Assembly: GCA_902532195.1 (NCBI GenBank)
Contig: CACAHE010000007.1
Span: forward strand, 1-52,283
Origin: an uncultured Pelagibacteraceae bacterium
GTDB lineage: Bacteria; Pseudomonadota; Alphaproteobacteria; Pelagibacterales; Pelagibacteraceae
Length of the DNA: 52,283 nucleotides
Direction of reading: 5' to 3'
Numbering within the stretch: position 1 is the first letter of the stretch; every line of letters begins with the position of its first letter. A model generated the notes under the pieces. The model was not told the DNA's origin and did no database searches. It was given only the letters and a program-made list of their open reading frames with translations. The position numbers and the translations under genes are program-made. Below, in pieces: positions 18,479 to 28,561 of the stretch.

Positions 18479-19114
18479 ATGATAATTCATTCAATATTTT
18501 TTTATTTTTTTGCAACAATTGCAATAATTTCAGCAATAATGGTTACAGCTTCAAAAAATACCGTACATTCAGTTTTTTTTTTAATTTTAGATTTTATTAC
18601 TATTTCTTGCTTATTTATAATGATTGGAGCAGAGTTTTTGGGAATGATAATGCTAATTGTTTATGTCGGAGCAGTTGCAGTATTATTTTTATTTGTAGTG
18701 ATGATGTTAAATGTTTCTCAGCAAAAAAATACTTGGTTTTCATCTGAAAAAAGCTCTACCCATATTCCATTTGGTCTTTTGATAAGTTTAATAATATTTA
18801 TAGAACTTATCATTGTAGTAGGTGGGTGGAAATTTAAACCTGATTTAATTCAATCTTATTCATCAATTGGTGTAAATTTAAATGAAACAAACACCCACTC
18901 AATTGGTAATGTTTTGTATACAGATTACATACACCTTTTTCAACTTGGTGGTATGATTTTATTAGTTTCGATGATTGGAGCAATTGTTTTAACATTTAGA
19001 ACTAGAGTTGGAGTAAAAAGACAAAGTTATATCAAACAGATTTCACGTGAAAAAGATACTGCAGTAGAACTTGTAAATGTTGAAAGTAAAAAGGGAGTAA
19101 AAATTGATGTTTGA
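18479..19114 (+). CDS. nuoJ: NADH-quinone oxidoreductase subunit J
   Basis: A 211-residue membrane subunit with five helices. The distinctive third helix segment [25 protein letters not shown], with its kink-forming VYVGA, is present. The C-terminus after the last helix is hydrophilic (about 35 residues) and is longer than the minimum of the family. It overlaps the nuoK start by eight bases if nuoK starts at 19107. Confidence 0.95.
   Translation: MIIHSIFFYFFATIAIISAIMVTASKNTVHSVFFLILDFITISCLFIMIGAEFLGMIMLIVYVGAVAVLFLFVVMMLNVSQQKNTWFSSEKSSTHIPFGLLISLIIFIELIIVVGGWKFKPDLIQSYSSIGVNLNETNTHSIGNVLYTDYIHLFQLGGMILLVSMIGAIVLTFRTRVGVKRQSYIKQISREKDTAVELVNVESKKGVKIDV
19091..19097 (+). promoter_or_regulatory. 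Ribosome binding site for nuoK
   Basis: AAGGGAG lies inside the end of nuoJ, nine bases before the ATG at 19107. Clear Shine-Dalgarno sequences are rare in this window. This one supports ATG 19107 over the adjacent TTG at 19104 as the start of nuoK. Confidence 0.55.
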
Positions 19115-19418
19115 TATAGGAATTGGTCATTATCTTATCCTAGGTGCAATTATTTTTACTATAGGAGTTGTTGGTATATTTCTTAATAGAAAAAATATCA
19201 TTGTTATTTTAATGAGTATTGAACTAATTTTATTGGCTGTAAATATTAATTTAGTTTCTTTTTCAATATTTATGAGCGATATAACAGGCCAAATATTTAC
19301 TTTATATATTTTAACTGTTGCCGCAGCAGAAGCAGCTATAGGTTTAGCTATAATAGTTGCTTATTATAGAAATTCTGGAACCATAAGAGTTGAAGAGATA
19401 GATAAACTTAAAGGCTAA
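19107..19418 (+). CDS. nuoK: NADH-quinone oxidoreductase subunit K
   Basis: A 103-residue membrane subunit with three helices, related to MrpC. The conserved glutamate of helix 2 is in [16 protein letters not shown]. The second carboxylate, in helix 3, is in [11 protein letters not shown]; both belong to the chain of charged residues along the membrane arm. I start it at ATG 19107 rather than TTG 19104 because of the ribosome site upstream. nuoL begins one base after its stop. Confidence 0.96.
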   Translation: MFDIGIGHYLILGAIIFTIGVVGIFLNRKNIIVILMSIELILLAVNINLVSFSIFMSDITGQIFTLYILTVAAAEAAIGLAIIVAYYRNSGTIRVEEIDKLKG

Positions 19419-19419
19419 T

Positions 19420-21333
19420 ATGGAACAATTAATCATTTTTTTACCTTTTATAGGAGCCTTACTATCAGGTTTTTTTGGTAAATATTTAGGAGATAGAGTT
19501 TCAGAGATACTTACAAGTTTATTTGTATCTATTGCAGCAATCCTTTCAATTATTATTTTTTATAATGTAATTTTTTTTGACTACATAAATAATATTACAA
19601 TTTTTACATGGATAAACTCTGGTTCCTTAAATGTAAATTGGTCAATTAAAATTGATGCGCTCTCATCTGTAATGTTGGTAGTAGTAACTATGATTTCTTC
19701 GTTGGTGCATATTTACTCAATCGGATATATGTCGCACGATCCTCATAAAACTAGATTTATGGCTTATTTGTCCCTTTTTACATTTGCCATGTTAACTTTA
19801 GTAAGCTCTGATAATTTTCTGCAACTTTTTTTTGGATGGGAGGGTGTTGGCCTTTGTTCTTATTTTTTAATAGGTTTTTGGTATAAAAAAGAAAGTGCTA
19901 ATGCTGCAGCAATCAAAGCATTTATTGTAAATAGAGTTGGAGATTTTGGATTTGCATTAGGAATATTTTTAATTTTTTATTTATTTGGCACTGTTAATTA
20001 TGCTGAAGTTTTTGAATTAATACCTCAAATATCTGACAAAAAGTTAAATTTTTTCGGTATTAATGTAAATGCTATTAATTTAATTTGTATATTGCTTTTT
20101 ATTGGAGCAATGGGAAAGTCAGCTCAATTTCTTTTACATACATGGCTACCAGATGCAATGGAAGGACCTACTCCTGTATCTGCATTAATCCATGCCGCAA
20201 CAATGGTGACAGCTGGAATTTTTTTAGTAGTGAGATGTTCTCCAATATATGAATATTCATTATTAGCGCAAAACTTAATTACTATTGTAGGCATGACAAC
20301 TGCTTTTTTTGCTGCAAGTGTTGCTTTGGTTCAAAATGATATTAAAAAAATTATAGCTTATTCAACATGCAGTCAACTTGGCTATATGTTTTTTGCAGCT
20401 GGAGTTGGAGCATATAATGTTGCTATGTTTCATCTATTTACACATGCATTTTTTAAGGCTCTTCTATTCTTAGGATCAGGATCTGTCATACATTCTTTTA
20501 AAGATGAACAAGACATAACAAAAATGGGAGGAGTTTGGAAAAAATTACCCTACACATGGATATTAATGTTAATAGGAACTTTAGCATTAACCGGTTTCCC
20601 ATTCTTCTCAGGTTTTTATTCAAAAGATGCAATAATTGAATTTTCTTATCTTAGAGGAAGTTCATTAGGATATTTTGCTTCTAGCATAGGTATATTAACA
20701 GCATTTCTAACATCTATATATTCATGGAGGTTAATGTTTTTTACATTTCACGGATCATACAATAATAGAAAAATAAATTTTGAAAAAATACATGAGTCAT
20801 CATTTATAATGATAGTACCACTTATAATACTAGCTGTTGGTGCAATTTTTTCAGGCTATGTATTTAAAGATATTTTTATTGGTGAATTTAGCAGTCAAAA
20901 TTTTTGGTTAAATTCAATAAAATTTTTAAAACCTTTAAGTACTCAACATCCACCTATATGGTTTATTTTATTAACACCTTTGCTTGTTATTCTATCTATA
21001 CCTATTTCATATTATTTATTTAATAAAAATAAAAATATAACAAAAATATTAGTTGAAAATAATAAACCATTATATTTATTCCTAAAAAACAAATGGTATT
21101 TTGATGAGTTGTATGAATTTTTATTTATTAAAACTTTAAAAAAAATAGGTTTGTACTTCTGGAAAAAAATAGATTTAAGATTTATAGATAGATTTGGGCC
21201 TGACGGCATAGCTAGTTTAATAAAAAATTTTTCTTTTATTGCTGTTAAATTTCAAAGTGGATTTATATATCAATATGCATTTATAATGTTGCTTGGTTTT
21301 TCATTATTATTAACTTTCTTAATAATTAAATAA
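19420..21333 (+). CDS. nuoL: NADH-quinone oxidoreductase subunit L
   Basis: The most distal antiporter-like subunit (637 residues). The key glutamate of helix 5 is in FGWEGVGLCSYFLIGFW, and the helix 7 lysine is in AMGKSAQFLLHTWLPDAMEGPTP. The long C-terminal part after the last conserved helices (IFIGEF onward) corresponds to the lateral helix that runs along the membrane arm. The final segment is one more transmembrane helix. nuoM follows with no gap. Confidence 0.96.
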   Translation: MEQLIIFLPFIGALLSGFFGKYLGDRVSEILTSLFVSIAAILSIIIFYNVIFFDYINNITIFTWINSGSLNVNWSIKIDALSSVMLVVVTMISSLVHIYSIGYMSHDPHKTRFMAYLSLFTFAMLTLVSSDNFLQLFFGWEGVGLCSYFLIGFWYKKESANAAAIKAFIVNRVGDFGFALGIFLIFYLFGTVNYAEVFELIPQISDKKLNFFGINVNAINLICILLFIGAMGKSAQFLLHTWLPDAMEGPTPVSALIHAATMVTAGIFLVVRCSPIYEYSLLAQNLITIVGMTTAFFAASVALVQNDIKKIIAYSTCSQLGYMFFAAGVGAYNVAMFHLFTHAFFKALLFLGSGSVIHSFKDEQDITKMGGVWKKLPYTWILMLIGTLALTGFPFFSGFYSKDAIIEFSYLRGSSLGYFASSIGILTAFLTSIYSWRLMFFTFHGSYNNRKINFEKIHESSFIMIVPLIILAVGAIFSGYVFKDIFIGEFSSQNFWLNSIKFLKPLSTQHPPIWFILLTPLLVILSIPISYYLFNKNKNITKILVENNKPLYLFLKNKWYFDELYEFLFIKTLKKIGLYFWKKIDLRFIDRFGPDGIASLIKNFSFIAVKFQSGFIYQYAFIMLLGFSLLLTFLIIK

Positions 21334-22818
21334 ATGGATTATCCAATATTATCTTCATTAATTTTATTACCTTCTATAGGTGCTTTATTTATTTTTTTTA
21401 CGAAATCAGATCTTAATGAGGCAAGAAGCAGTAAATATATTGCTTTATTTGTTTCATTTTTAAATTTATTTCTCTCTTTATATTTGTGGTATTTATTTGA
21501 CCAAAGTATTTCGATATTTCAATTTGTTGAAAATCGTGAATGGTTAGGCTTTATAAATTATAAAGTTGGTATTGATGGTATTTCAATTTTATTTGTTATT
21601 CTAACTACTTTTATTACTCCACTATGTATTGTTTCAGTTAACAATACTATTAAAAATAAATTAAAAGAATTTCTAATAGCTATTTTATTGATGGAAACAT
21701 TAATGATTGGTGTTTTTTGTTCTCTAGATTTAGTTATATTTTATTTATTCTTCGAAGGCGGTCTTATCCCAATGTTTTTAATAATTGGAATATGGGGAGG
21801 CGAAAGAAGGGTATATTCAGCTTTTAAGTTTTTTCTTTATACATTGTTAGGATCAGTTTTAATGTTAATTGCTATTATTTCAATTTACTGGATTAATGGA
21901 ACAACCGATGTAACTGAACTTTATAAATTAGGAATAGATTCAAAATATCAAAATTTATTATGGTTAGCCTTTTTTAGTTCATTTGCAGTTAAAACTCCAA
22001 TGTGGCCAGTCCATACCTGGTTGCCAGATGCCCATGTTGAAGCACCAACTGCTGGATCTGTTCTTTTAGCTGCGATATTACTTAAAATGGCCGGATACGG
22101 CTTTATAAGATTTTCACTCGGACTTTTTCCTATTGCGTCAGATTTTTTCGTACCATTGATTTATTCATTAAGTTTAATCGCAATTATTTACACTTCTTTA
22201 GTTGCTTTAATGCAAGAAGATATGAAAAAATTAATTGCTTATTCTTCAGTTGCTCACATGGGATTTGTAACACTTGGAATTTTTACATTTACGAAACAAG
22301 GTATAGAAGGAAGTATTTTTCAAATGTTAAGCCACGGTTTAATCTCAGCAGCACTATTTCTATGCGTTGGCGTTATATATGATCGAATGCATACTAGATT
22401 AATAAATGATTATGGTGGCTTAGTATCAGTAATGCCTAAATACGCAGTCTTATTAATGATTTTTACATTAGGTGCTATCGGATTACCAGGAACTAGCGGG
22501 TTTGTGGGAGAATTTTTAATCTTAATTGGAGCATTTAAAAAAAGTTTTATAGTTGCATCAATAGCTTCTTTAGGAATAATTTTAGCTGCTGCTTACATGT
22601 TGTGGCTATATAAAAGAGTTATATTTGGAAGTATTAAAAGAGATGATTTAAAAAAAATATTAGATTTAAATAAATCTGAAATATTTATTTTATCATCTTT
22701 AACCATTCCAATTTTATTTTTTGGTTTTTATCCAGAGCCTATTATTAATACAATTGAAGTTTCAGTAGCCGATTTAATTGATTATTGTAATTCAAAAATG
22801 TTGGAGCAAAAAAAATGA
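21334..22818 (+). CDS. nuoM: NADH-quinone oxidoreductase subunit M
   Basis: An antiporter-like subunit of 494 residues. YLFFEGGLIPMFLIIGIWGG carries the helix 5 glutamate, and AVKTPMWPVHTWLPDAHVEAPT the lysine-containing helix 7. MQEDMKKLIAYSSVAHMGFV is also typical. Its ATG immediately follows the TAA of nuoL, and its TGA overlaps the ATG of nuoN (ATGA), so the three antiporter-like subunits are probably made in step. Confidence 0.96.
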   Translation: MDYPILSSLILLPSIGALFIFFTKSDLNEARSSKYIALFVSFLNLFLSLYLWYLFDQSISIFQFVENREWLGFINYKVGIDGISILFVILTTFITPLCIVSVNNTIKNKLKEFLIAILLMETLMIGVFCSLDLVIFYLFFEGGLIPMFLIIGIWGGERRVYSAFKFFLYTLLGSVLMLIAIISIYWINGTTDVTELYKLGIDSKYQNLLWLAFFSSFAVKTPMWPVHTWLPDAHVEAPTAGSVLLAAILLKMAGYGFIRFSLGLFPIASDFFVPLIYSLSLIAIIYTSLVALMQEDMKKLIAYSSVAHMGFVTLGIFTFTKQGIEGSIFQMLSHGLISAALFLCVGVIYDRMHTRLINDYGGLVSVMPKYAVLLMIFTLGAIGLPGTSGFVGEFLILIGAFKKSFIVASIASLGIILAAAYMLWLYKRVIFGSIKRDDLKKILDLNKSEIFILSSLTIPILFFGFYPEPIINTIEVSVADLIDYCNSKMLEQKK

Positions 22819-24230
22819 TTAATTTAAATTTTGTATTTCCTGAAATTTTTATTTCATTATCTTTGATGTTTTTACTAATGCTTGGTGTTTTTAAAAAAAA
22901 TAGTTCAGTAATAATTTATAATTTAAGTATAATTTCTTTAATAATTACTTTAGCTCTAATCTTAAATCGACCAATTGATAAAGATATTTATTTATTTATG
23001 GATGCATATAAAATTGATTATTTATCAAACTTTATGAAAATTTTAACAGTTTTGTCTGCTATACTTGTTATGTTTGCATCAAAAAAATATATTCAATCAT
23101 TAAACATTTTTAATATTGAGTATCCCGTCTTACTACTATCATCAATAGTAGGAATGATGGTTATGATCAGCTCAAATGATTTGATTGTTTTTTATATGGG
23201 CCTGGAACTTCAGTCACTTTCTTTATACGTACTAGCCTCCTATAACAGAGACAATTTATTATCCTCAGAGTCTGGTGTAAAATATTTTGTATTAAGTGCC
23301 TTATCATCCGGTCTACTTTTGTACGGATGTTCATTAATATATGGTTTTACCGGTTCTACAAATTTTGATTTTATAATGAACAACTTAAATAATAATAATT
23401 ATATTTTGTCTTCAGGAATTGTATTTGTATTAGTTGGATTGGCATTTAAAATATCTGCAGTACCATTTCATATGTGGGCCCCTGATGTATACCAGGGCTC
23501 TCCAACATCTGTTACATCTTTTTTTGCAATACTACCAAAAATAGCAGCACTAGCTGTTTTTATAAGATTTTTATATGTCCCATTCATATATGTAGTCGAT
23601 CAATGGCAAACGATAATTGTTTTTTTATCAATTGCATCAATGTTATTTGGTGCAATTGCAGCAATAGGTCAAAAAAATTTAAAACGTTTAGTTGCTTATA
23701 GTTCAATTGGTCACATGGGATATGCTCTTGCAGGTCTAGCAGTGAATTCTAACGAAGGTATAAAAAGTTCAGTATTATATATAACTATTTATGTTTTTAT
23801 GAATTTAGGATTTTTTTGTTGTTTATTTATGTTAAAGAAAAATGATAAATATTATGAAAATATTGACGATTTGTCTGGAATTTCAAAAAATCATCCATTT
23901 TTATCTTTTTGTTTTTTAATAATTCTTTTTTCTTTAGCAGGAATTCCTCCATTAGCCGGTTTCTTTGCAAAGTTTTATATTTTTATGGCTGTAATAGAAA
24001 GTTCTATGTATTATTTAGCAATCATTGGGTTGATATCCACAGTTATAGCTGCATTTTATTATTTAAGAATAATTAAAATTATATATTTTGATCCGGAAAA
24101 AATAAAATATGACAAAGAACATAATATCGGATTACAATTTTGTCTTATAATTTCAGCTATTTTTATTCTTTTTTATTTCACTTATCCTAGCTGGTTAAAC
24201 GAAATTGTCTCAAAAATAAGTATTATTTAA
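22815..24230 (+). CDS. nuoN: NADH-quinone oxidoreductase subunit N
   Basis: The antiporter-like subunit nearest NuoK (471 residues). FYMGLELQSLSLYVLASYNR holds the helix 5 glutamate, and LAFKISAVPFHMWAPDVYQGSPT the helix 7 lysine region. KNLKRLVAYSSIGHMGYAL follows. It closes the complex I operon. The stop and the start of birA share bases (TAATG), so the downstream genes are probably transcribed with nuo. Confidence 0.96.
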   Translation: MINLNFVFPEIFISLSLMFLLMLGVFKKNSSVIIYNLSIISLIITLALILNRPIDKDIYLFMDAYKIDYLSNFMKILTVLSAILVMFASKKYIQSLNIFNIEYPVLLLSSIVGMMVMISSNDLIVFYMGLELQSLSLYVLASYNRDNLLSSESGVKYFVLSALSSGLLLYGCSLIYGFTGSTNFDFIMNNLNNNNYILSSGIVFVLVGLAFKISAVPFHMWAPDVYQGSPTSVTSFFAILPKIAALAVFIRFLYVPFIYVVDQWQTIIVFLSIASMLFGAIAAIGQKNLKRLVAYSSIGHMGYALAGLAVNSNEGIKSSVLYITIYVFMNLGFFCCLFMLKKNDKYYENIDDLSGISKNHPFLSFCFLIILFSLAGIPPLAGFFAKFYIFMAVIESSMYYLAIIGLISTVIAAFYYLRIIKIIYFDPEKIKYDKEHNIGLQFCLIISAIFILFYFTYPSWLNEIVSKISII

Positions 24231-24760
24231 TGGTTTTTAAATTTTTACACTACAAAAAAGTTAAAAGCACTAATAGTGTTGCAATTAAAAAAATAAAGCA
24301 AAATGTTAAGAGTGGCGTTATAATTGCAGACAATCAAACTTGTGGTAGAGGCCAATTTGGAAAAAAGTGGATTTCTTATCCAGGAAATATTTTTTTAAGT
24401 ATTTTTTTTTCCGTACATAACGGTATTTCATTAAAAAAAATTAATACTTTAAATTGTCTAATTATAAAAAAGGCGATCTTAAAGTTTATCAAAATTAAAA
24501 TTTCAATAAAAAAACCAAATGATTTATTAATTAATAAAAAAAAATTCGCAGGGATACTTCAAGAAACTATAACAAAAGATAATAAAAAATTTTTGATTGT
24601 GGGTATAGGTATAAATTTAATAAAAAGTCCGACAATAAAAAACTATCAAACAACTAATATTTTAAAGGAAACAAAGACTCATATATCTAAAATTAAATTA
24701 ATAAGAAATATATTAATTCAGTTTAAAATTAACCTAAAAAAGTTTGCAATGCATGCTTGA
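24230..24760 (+). CDS. birA: Biotin--[acetyl-CoA-carboxylase] ligase, minimal form
   Basis: Attaches biotin, via biotinyl-AMP, to the carrier domain of acetyl-CoA carboxylase and other biotin enzymes. The ATP/biotin loop is visible as CGRGQFGKKW (about residues 40-50), and the family motif KKPNDLLINKKKFAGILQE is in the middle (usually KWPNDL; here lysine replaces tryptophan). At 176 residues it has only the catalytic core. There is no N-terminal helix-turn-helix, so it cannot act as the BirA repressor, and the small C-terminal domain is reduced or absent. It overlaps nuoN by one base. Confidence 0.85.
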   Translation: MVFKFLHYKKVKSTNSVAIKKIKQNVKSGVIIADNQTCGRGQFGKKWISYPGNIFLSIFFSVHNGISLKKINTLNCLIIKKAILKFIKIKISIKKPNDLLINKKKFAGILQETITKDNKKFLIVGIGINLIKSPTIKNYQTTNILKETKTHISKIKLIRNILIQFKINLKKFAMHA

Positions 24761-24778
24761 ATTGAATAGTAATATATA

Positions 24779-25525
24779 ATGTACTTACTTGGAGATATTG
24801 GTAATACCGATGTAAAAATATGCCTATACAATAAAAATTATCAATTAATAAAAAAAATTAGAATAGATACAAATAAAATTTCAAATAATTTACTTAATAA
24901 AAAGTTATCTAAAATAATATTAAAAAAATATAAAATCAAAAAAATTATTTTTTGTAGTGTTGTTCCTGCCGTCTATAAAAAAATAAAAAAAACTTTAAAA
25001 GATAAATTCAATTTAAGAATTATTGAGTTAAAAGAATTAAAATTATCTAAAATTATAAATATAAAAGTTAATAAGAAGCAGATAGGATCAGATAGACTTT
25101 CTAATGCAATTAGTGTGAACGATAATAAAAATAATTATATAATTGTGGACTTTGGTACTGCTACCACATTTGATGTAGTTATAAAAAATAACTATCTTGG
25201 TGGCATTATTTCCCCTGGGGTAAATTTGTCATTAAAAACATTAGTTTCTAAGGCATCTATGATTCCACATATTAAATTAAAAAGTGTAAATAAAATTTTA
25301 GGAAAGAACACATTGGAAGCTGTAAGATCTGGTTTCTACTGGGGCTATTCTGGACTAATTGAAAATATAATTAGAAAAATAACTAAAAAAACTAACAAGA
25401 AATTTAAAATAATACTTACTGGAGGACTCTCTCATCTTTTTAAAAAAACAATACCCTTTAAAATATCCATAAATAAAAATTTAACCATAGATGGACTTTT
25501 GAAAGTTGTTCAATTAATAAATTAA
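24779..25525 (+). CDS. coaX: Type III pantothenate kinase
   Basis: First step of coenzyme A synthesis from pantothenate, in the acetate/sugar kinase (ASKHA) fold. The N-terminal phosphate loop is GDIGNTDVK (residues 5-13). The substrate motif is KQIGSDRLSNAI, and the second nucleotide motif is VDFGTATTFDVV. GGIISPGVNLS and LTGGLSHLF also fit. At 248 residues it has normal length. It lies between birA and rnj, a common alphaproteobacterial arrangement, and rnj begins one base after its stop. Confidence 0.94.
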   Translation: MYLLGDIGNTDVKICLYNKNYQLIKKIRIDTNKISNNLLNKKLSKIILKKYKIKKIIFCSVVPAVYKKIKKTLKDKFNLRIIELKELKLSKIINIKVNKKQIGSDRLSNAISVNDNKNNYIIVDFGTATTFDVVIKNNYLGGIISPGVNLSLKTLVSKASMIPHIKLKSVNKILGKNTLEAVRSGFYWGYSGLIENIIRKITKKTNKKFKIILTGGLSHLFKKTIPFKISINKNLTIDGLLKVVQLIN

Positions 25526-25526
25526 T

Positions 25527-27185
25527 ATGAAAGAAGAATTATTATTTTGTCCATTAGGTGGAGCAGGTGAAATAGGCATGAATATGAATTTATATGCCTA
25601 TGGAAACACTGATAATCAAAAATGGATTATGGTGGATGTTGGAGTTACATTTGCAGATGATTCTTTGCCTGGTATTGATTTAATTTATGCTGATCCAGGA
25701 TTTATTGTTAGCAGAAAAGAAAACTTTCTTGGCATAGTTCTTACACATGCACATGAAGATCACATAGGAGCGATAACTTATGTTTGGCCTGAACTTAAAT
25801 GTAAAATATACGCTACTCCATTTACAGCTAGCTTAGTTATAGAAAAATTTAAGGAGAAAAAAATAGATATAACTAAACATTTAGAAATTGTTAAACTAAA
25901 TGGTAAAATAAATTTAGGTCCTTTTAAAATTGAATTTATCACCCTTACTCATTCAATATTGGAACCTAATGGCCTTAAAATAGAAACGCCATCAGGAAAT
26001 ATATTTCATACTGGAGATTGGAAATGTGATCATGATCCTTTAATTGGAGAAAAAGTTGATTCTAAAAGATTAAAAGAAATAGGCAACGAAGGTATTTTAG
26101 CATTGGTTTGTGATTCAACAAATGTTTTTAGTATAGGTAGAGCTGGCTCAGAGTCAGATGTGAGAAAAAATTTGATAAAAATTATGGGAAGACTTAAAAA
26201 AAGAATTTTAGTTACCTCTTTTGCTTCAAATGTAGCTAGGATGGAAACTGTTTTTGTTGCGGCAGAAAAATCAGGTAGAGCAGTTTCTCTAGTTGGAAGA
26301 TCTATGCATAGAATTTATAAAGCAGCAAAAAATTGTGGCTATTTAAATAAAATTAATGAACCAATTGATATAAAAGCTGCAAGAAAATTATCAAAAGAAA
26401 AGATTGTTTTTCTATGTACAGGGAGTCAGGGAGAGCCAATGGGAGCTTTAAATAGAATAGCCCATAATATACATCCTGAAGTTTTTATTGAAAAAGGAGA
26501 TGCGGTTATTTTTTCATCAAAAATAATTCCAGGCAATGTAAGAAAGCATTACAACCTTCACAATAAATTGTTAAAAGATGATATCGAAGTTATATCTGAG
26601 GAAACTGAATTTGTGCATGTATCAGGACATCCAAATAGAGAAGATTTAAAAGATATGTATGAATGGATTAAACCAAAATCAATTATTCCAGTTCATGGCG
26701 AACATAGACACATGAAAGAACAAATAAATTTTGCTAAAGAAATGAAAATTAAATTTCCAGTTCTAGTGGGCAATGGAGATATAGTAAGGTTATTTCCAGG
26801 AGAAAAACCTGAGGTATTTGATAAAGCACCAAGTGGTAGACTTTGTGTAGATGGATCTATTCCTAGTGACGAAGATTCAATACAAATAAAAGAGAGAAAA
26901 AATATTGCAAGCAACGGTTTTGTAGAAGTTACATTAATAGTTTCATCTAATGGAAAAGTTAAAAATGATACAAATATTAGCCTATATGGACTTCCTGTGT
27001 TAGATAAAGAAGAATTTAAATTTGAAATGGAAAAAGAATTAAAGAAAATAACCAAAACTTTCTCTTTAAATAATTTAAAACAGGAAGAAAATATAATAGA
27101 AGCATTAAAAAAGACATGTAGAAAATATTCTAAAGAAAAAACAGGTAAAAAACCTTTAACTAATATTAATATAGTGAGAATTTAA
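25527..27185 (+). CDS. rnj: Ribonuclease J
   Basis: A metallo-beta-lactamase/beta-CASP ribonuclease with 5'-to-3' exonuclease and endonuclease activity that matures and degrades RNA. The zinc motif is LTHAHEDHIGAI (about residues 72-83), and later metal ligands are in FHTGDWKCDHDP and VSGHPNREDL. The start LLFCPLGGAGEIGMNMNLY is characteristic. The C-terminal domain is complete at 552 residues. It follows coaX by one base. The RNase J here suggests that mRNA decay does not depend only on an RNase E route; that is inference. Confidence 0.95.
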   Translation: MKEELLFCPLGGAGEIGMNMNLYAYGNTDNQKWIMVDVGVTFADDSLPGIDLIYADPGFIVSRKENFLGIVLTHAHEDHIGAITYVWPELKCKIYATPFTASLVIEKFKEKKIDITKHLEIVKLNGKINLGPFKIEFITLTHSILEPNGLKIETPSGNIFHTGDWKCDHDPLIGEKVDSKRLKEIGNEGILALVCDSTNVFSIGRAGSESDVRKNLIKIMGRLKKRILVTSFASNVARMETVFVAAEKSGRAVSLVGRSMHRIYKAAKNCGYLNKINEPIDIKAARKLSKEKIVFLCTGSQGEPMGALNRIAHNIHPEVFIEKGDAVIFSSKIIPGNVRKHYNLHNKLLKDDIEVISEETEFVHVSGHPNREDLKDMYEWIKPKSIIPVHGEHRHMKEQINFAKEMKIKFPVLVGNGDIVRLFPGEKPEVFDKAPSGRLCVDGSIPSDEDSIQIKERKNIASNGFVEVTLIVSSNGKVKNDTNISLYGLPVLDKEEFKFEMEKELKKITKTFSLNNLKQEENIIEALKKTCRKYSKEKTGKKPLTNINIVRI

Positions 27186-27232
27186 TTACATTAATTTATT
27201 TTTAAGTTATATATAAAGAAAACAACTTATAT

Positions 27233-28561
27233 ATGTATATATCTAAATCATTCATTCCAATATTAAAAAATAATCCTACTGAGGCTAAAATAAAATCTCA
27301 CCAACTTATGCTTAGAGTTGGAATGATTAAACAATCTTCTTCTGGGATATATTCTTGGCTTCCTTTAGGATTTAAGGTGATGAAAAAAATTGAACAGGTT
27401 GTAAGAGAAGAACAAGATCGAGTTGGTGTTCAAGAGATCTTAATGCCAACAATACAATCTGCTGAAATCTGGAAGGAAAGTGGGAGATATCAAGACTATG
27501 GTGAAGAAATGTTGAGAATTAAAGATCGTCAAAATAGAGAAATGTTATATGGCCCAACCAATGAAGAGCTTATTACAGAAATTTTCAGATCAAGTATAAA
27601 ATCTTATAAATCCTTACCTCAATTACTATATCATATTCAATGGAAATTTAGAGATGAGCTAAGACCCAGATTTGGAATCATGAGATGTAGAGAATTTTAT
27701 ATGAAAGATGCATATTCATTTGATTTGAATGATGATGAGGCTCAGTTTTCTTATAACAAGTTTTTTTTAGCATACTTAAAAACATTTAAAAGGCTTGGTC
27801 TAACAGCAATACCAATGGCAGCAGACACGGGACCAATAGGTGGAAATCTATCACATGAATTTATTATATTGGCCGAAACAGGCGAAAGTAAAATTTATAC
27901 AGATAAAAGGATTTTTGAAGTAAAAAGTGATGATATAAAAATAGAAAAAAAATCGCTAACAGATTTAAGAAAAAGATACGAACAATATTATGCTGTTACA
28001 GATGAAAAATTTAATGAAATAGAATTTAACAAAAATGTTTTAGAAAAAAATAGATTAAAAACAAAAGGTATAGAAGTTGGGCATATATTTTATTTTGGAG
28101 ACAAATATTCAAAACCAATGGATGCATCTGTAGATTTTCAAGGTAATAAAGAATTTGTTAAAATGGGATCATATGGCATAGGTGTATCAAGACTTGTAGG
28201 TGCCATAATAGAAGCAAAATATGATGATAAAAAAGAAATCATGAAGTGGCCTATATCTGTAGCACCGTTTGATTGTGCAATAATACCTTTAATAACTAAA
28301 AATGATAATTCAAATTTAGAAAAAGCAAATATGATTTTAAAAAAATTCAATTTAAATAAAATTCAAGGAATTATTGATGATACAGAAGAAAATATATCAT
28401 CTAAAATTAAAAAGTTTAATTTAATTGGAGCTCCATACCAAATAATTTTAGGAAAAAAATCAGAAGAAAATATATTTGAATTTAAAGAAGTTGATGGGGA
28501 TTCCCAAAATTTAAGTCTTGAAAAAATTATTGAAATTATAAATAATAAAAAAAGAAATTGA
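27233..28561 (+). CDS. proS: Prolyl-tRNA synthetase, short form without editing domain
   Basis: Class II synthetase that charges tRNA-Pro. The 442-residue length and the uninterrupted run from motif 2 (FRDELRPRFGIMRCREFYMKDAYSFD) to motif 3 (GSYGIGVSRLVGAI) show that the insertion editing domain of the longer bacterial form is absent, as is usual in alphaproteobacteria. A C-terminal anticodon-binding domain is present. The start follows a 47-base AT-rich gap. The TGA overlaps the TTG start of lolC. Confidence 0.95.
   Translation: MYISKSFIPILKNNPTEAKIKSHQLMLRVGMIKQSSSGIYSWLPLGFKVMKKIEQVVREEQDRVGVQEILMPTIQSAEIWKESGRYQDYGEEMLRIKDRQNREMLYGPTNEELITEIFRSSIKSYKSLPQLLYHIQWKFRDELRPRFGIMRCREFYMKDAYSFDLNDDEAQFSYNKFFLAYLKTFKRLGLTAIPMAADTGPIGGNLSHEFIILAETGESKIYTDKRIFEVKSDDIKIEKKSLTDLRKRYEQYYAVTDEKFNEIEFNKNVLEKNRLKTKGIEVGHIFYFGDKYSKPMDASVDFQGNKEFVKMGSYGIGVSRLVGAIIEAKYDDKKEIMKWPISVAPFDCAIIPLITKNDNSNLEKANMILKKFNLNKIQGIIDDTEENISSKIKKFNLIGAPYQIILGKKSEENIFEFKEVDGDSQNLSLEKIIEIINNKKRN

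Noticed and set aside
27186..27232. AT-rich repeat-like stretch before proS
   Set aside because: Alternating TA runs give many small matches; no clear hairpin, promoter or binding site stands out.
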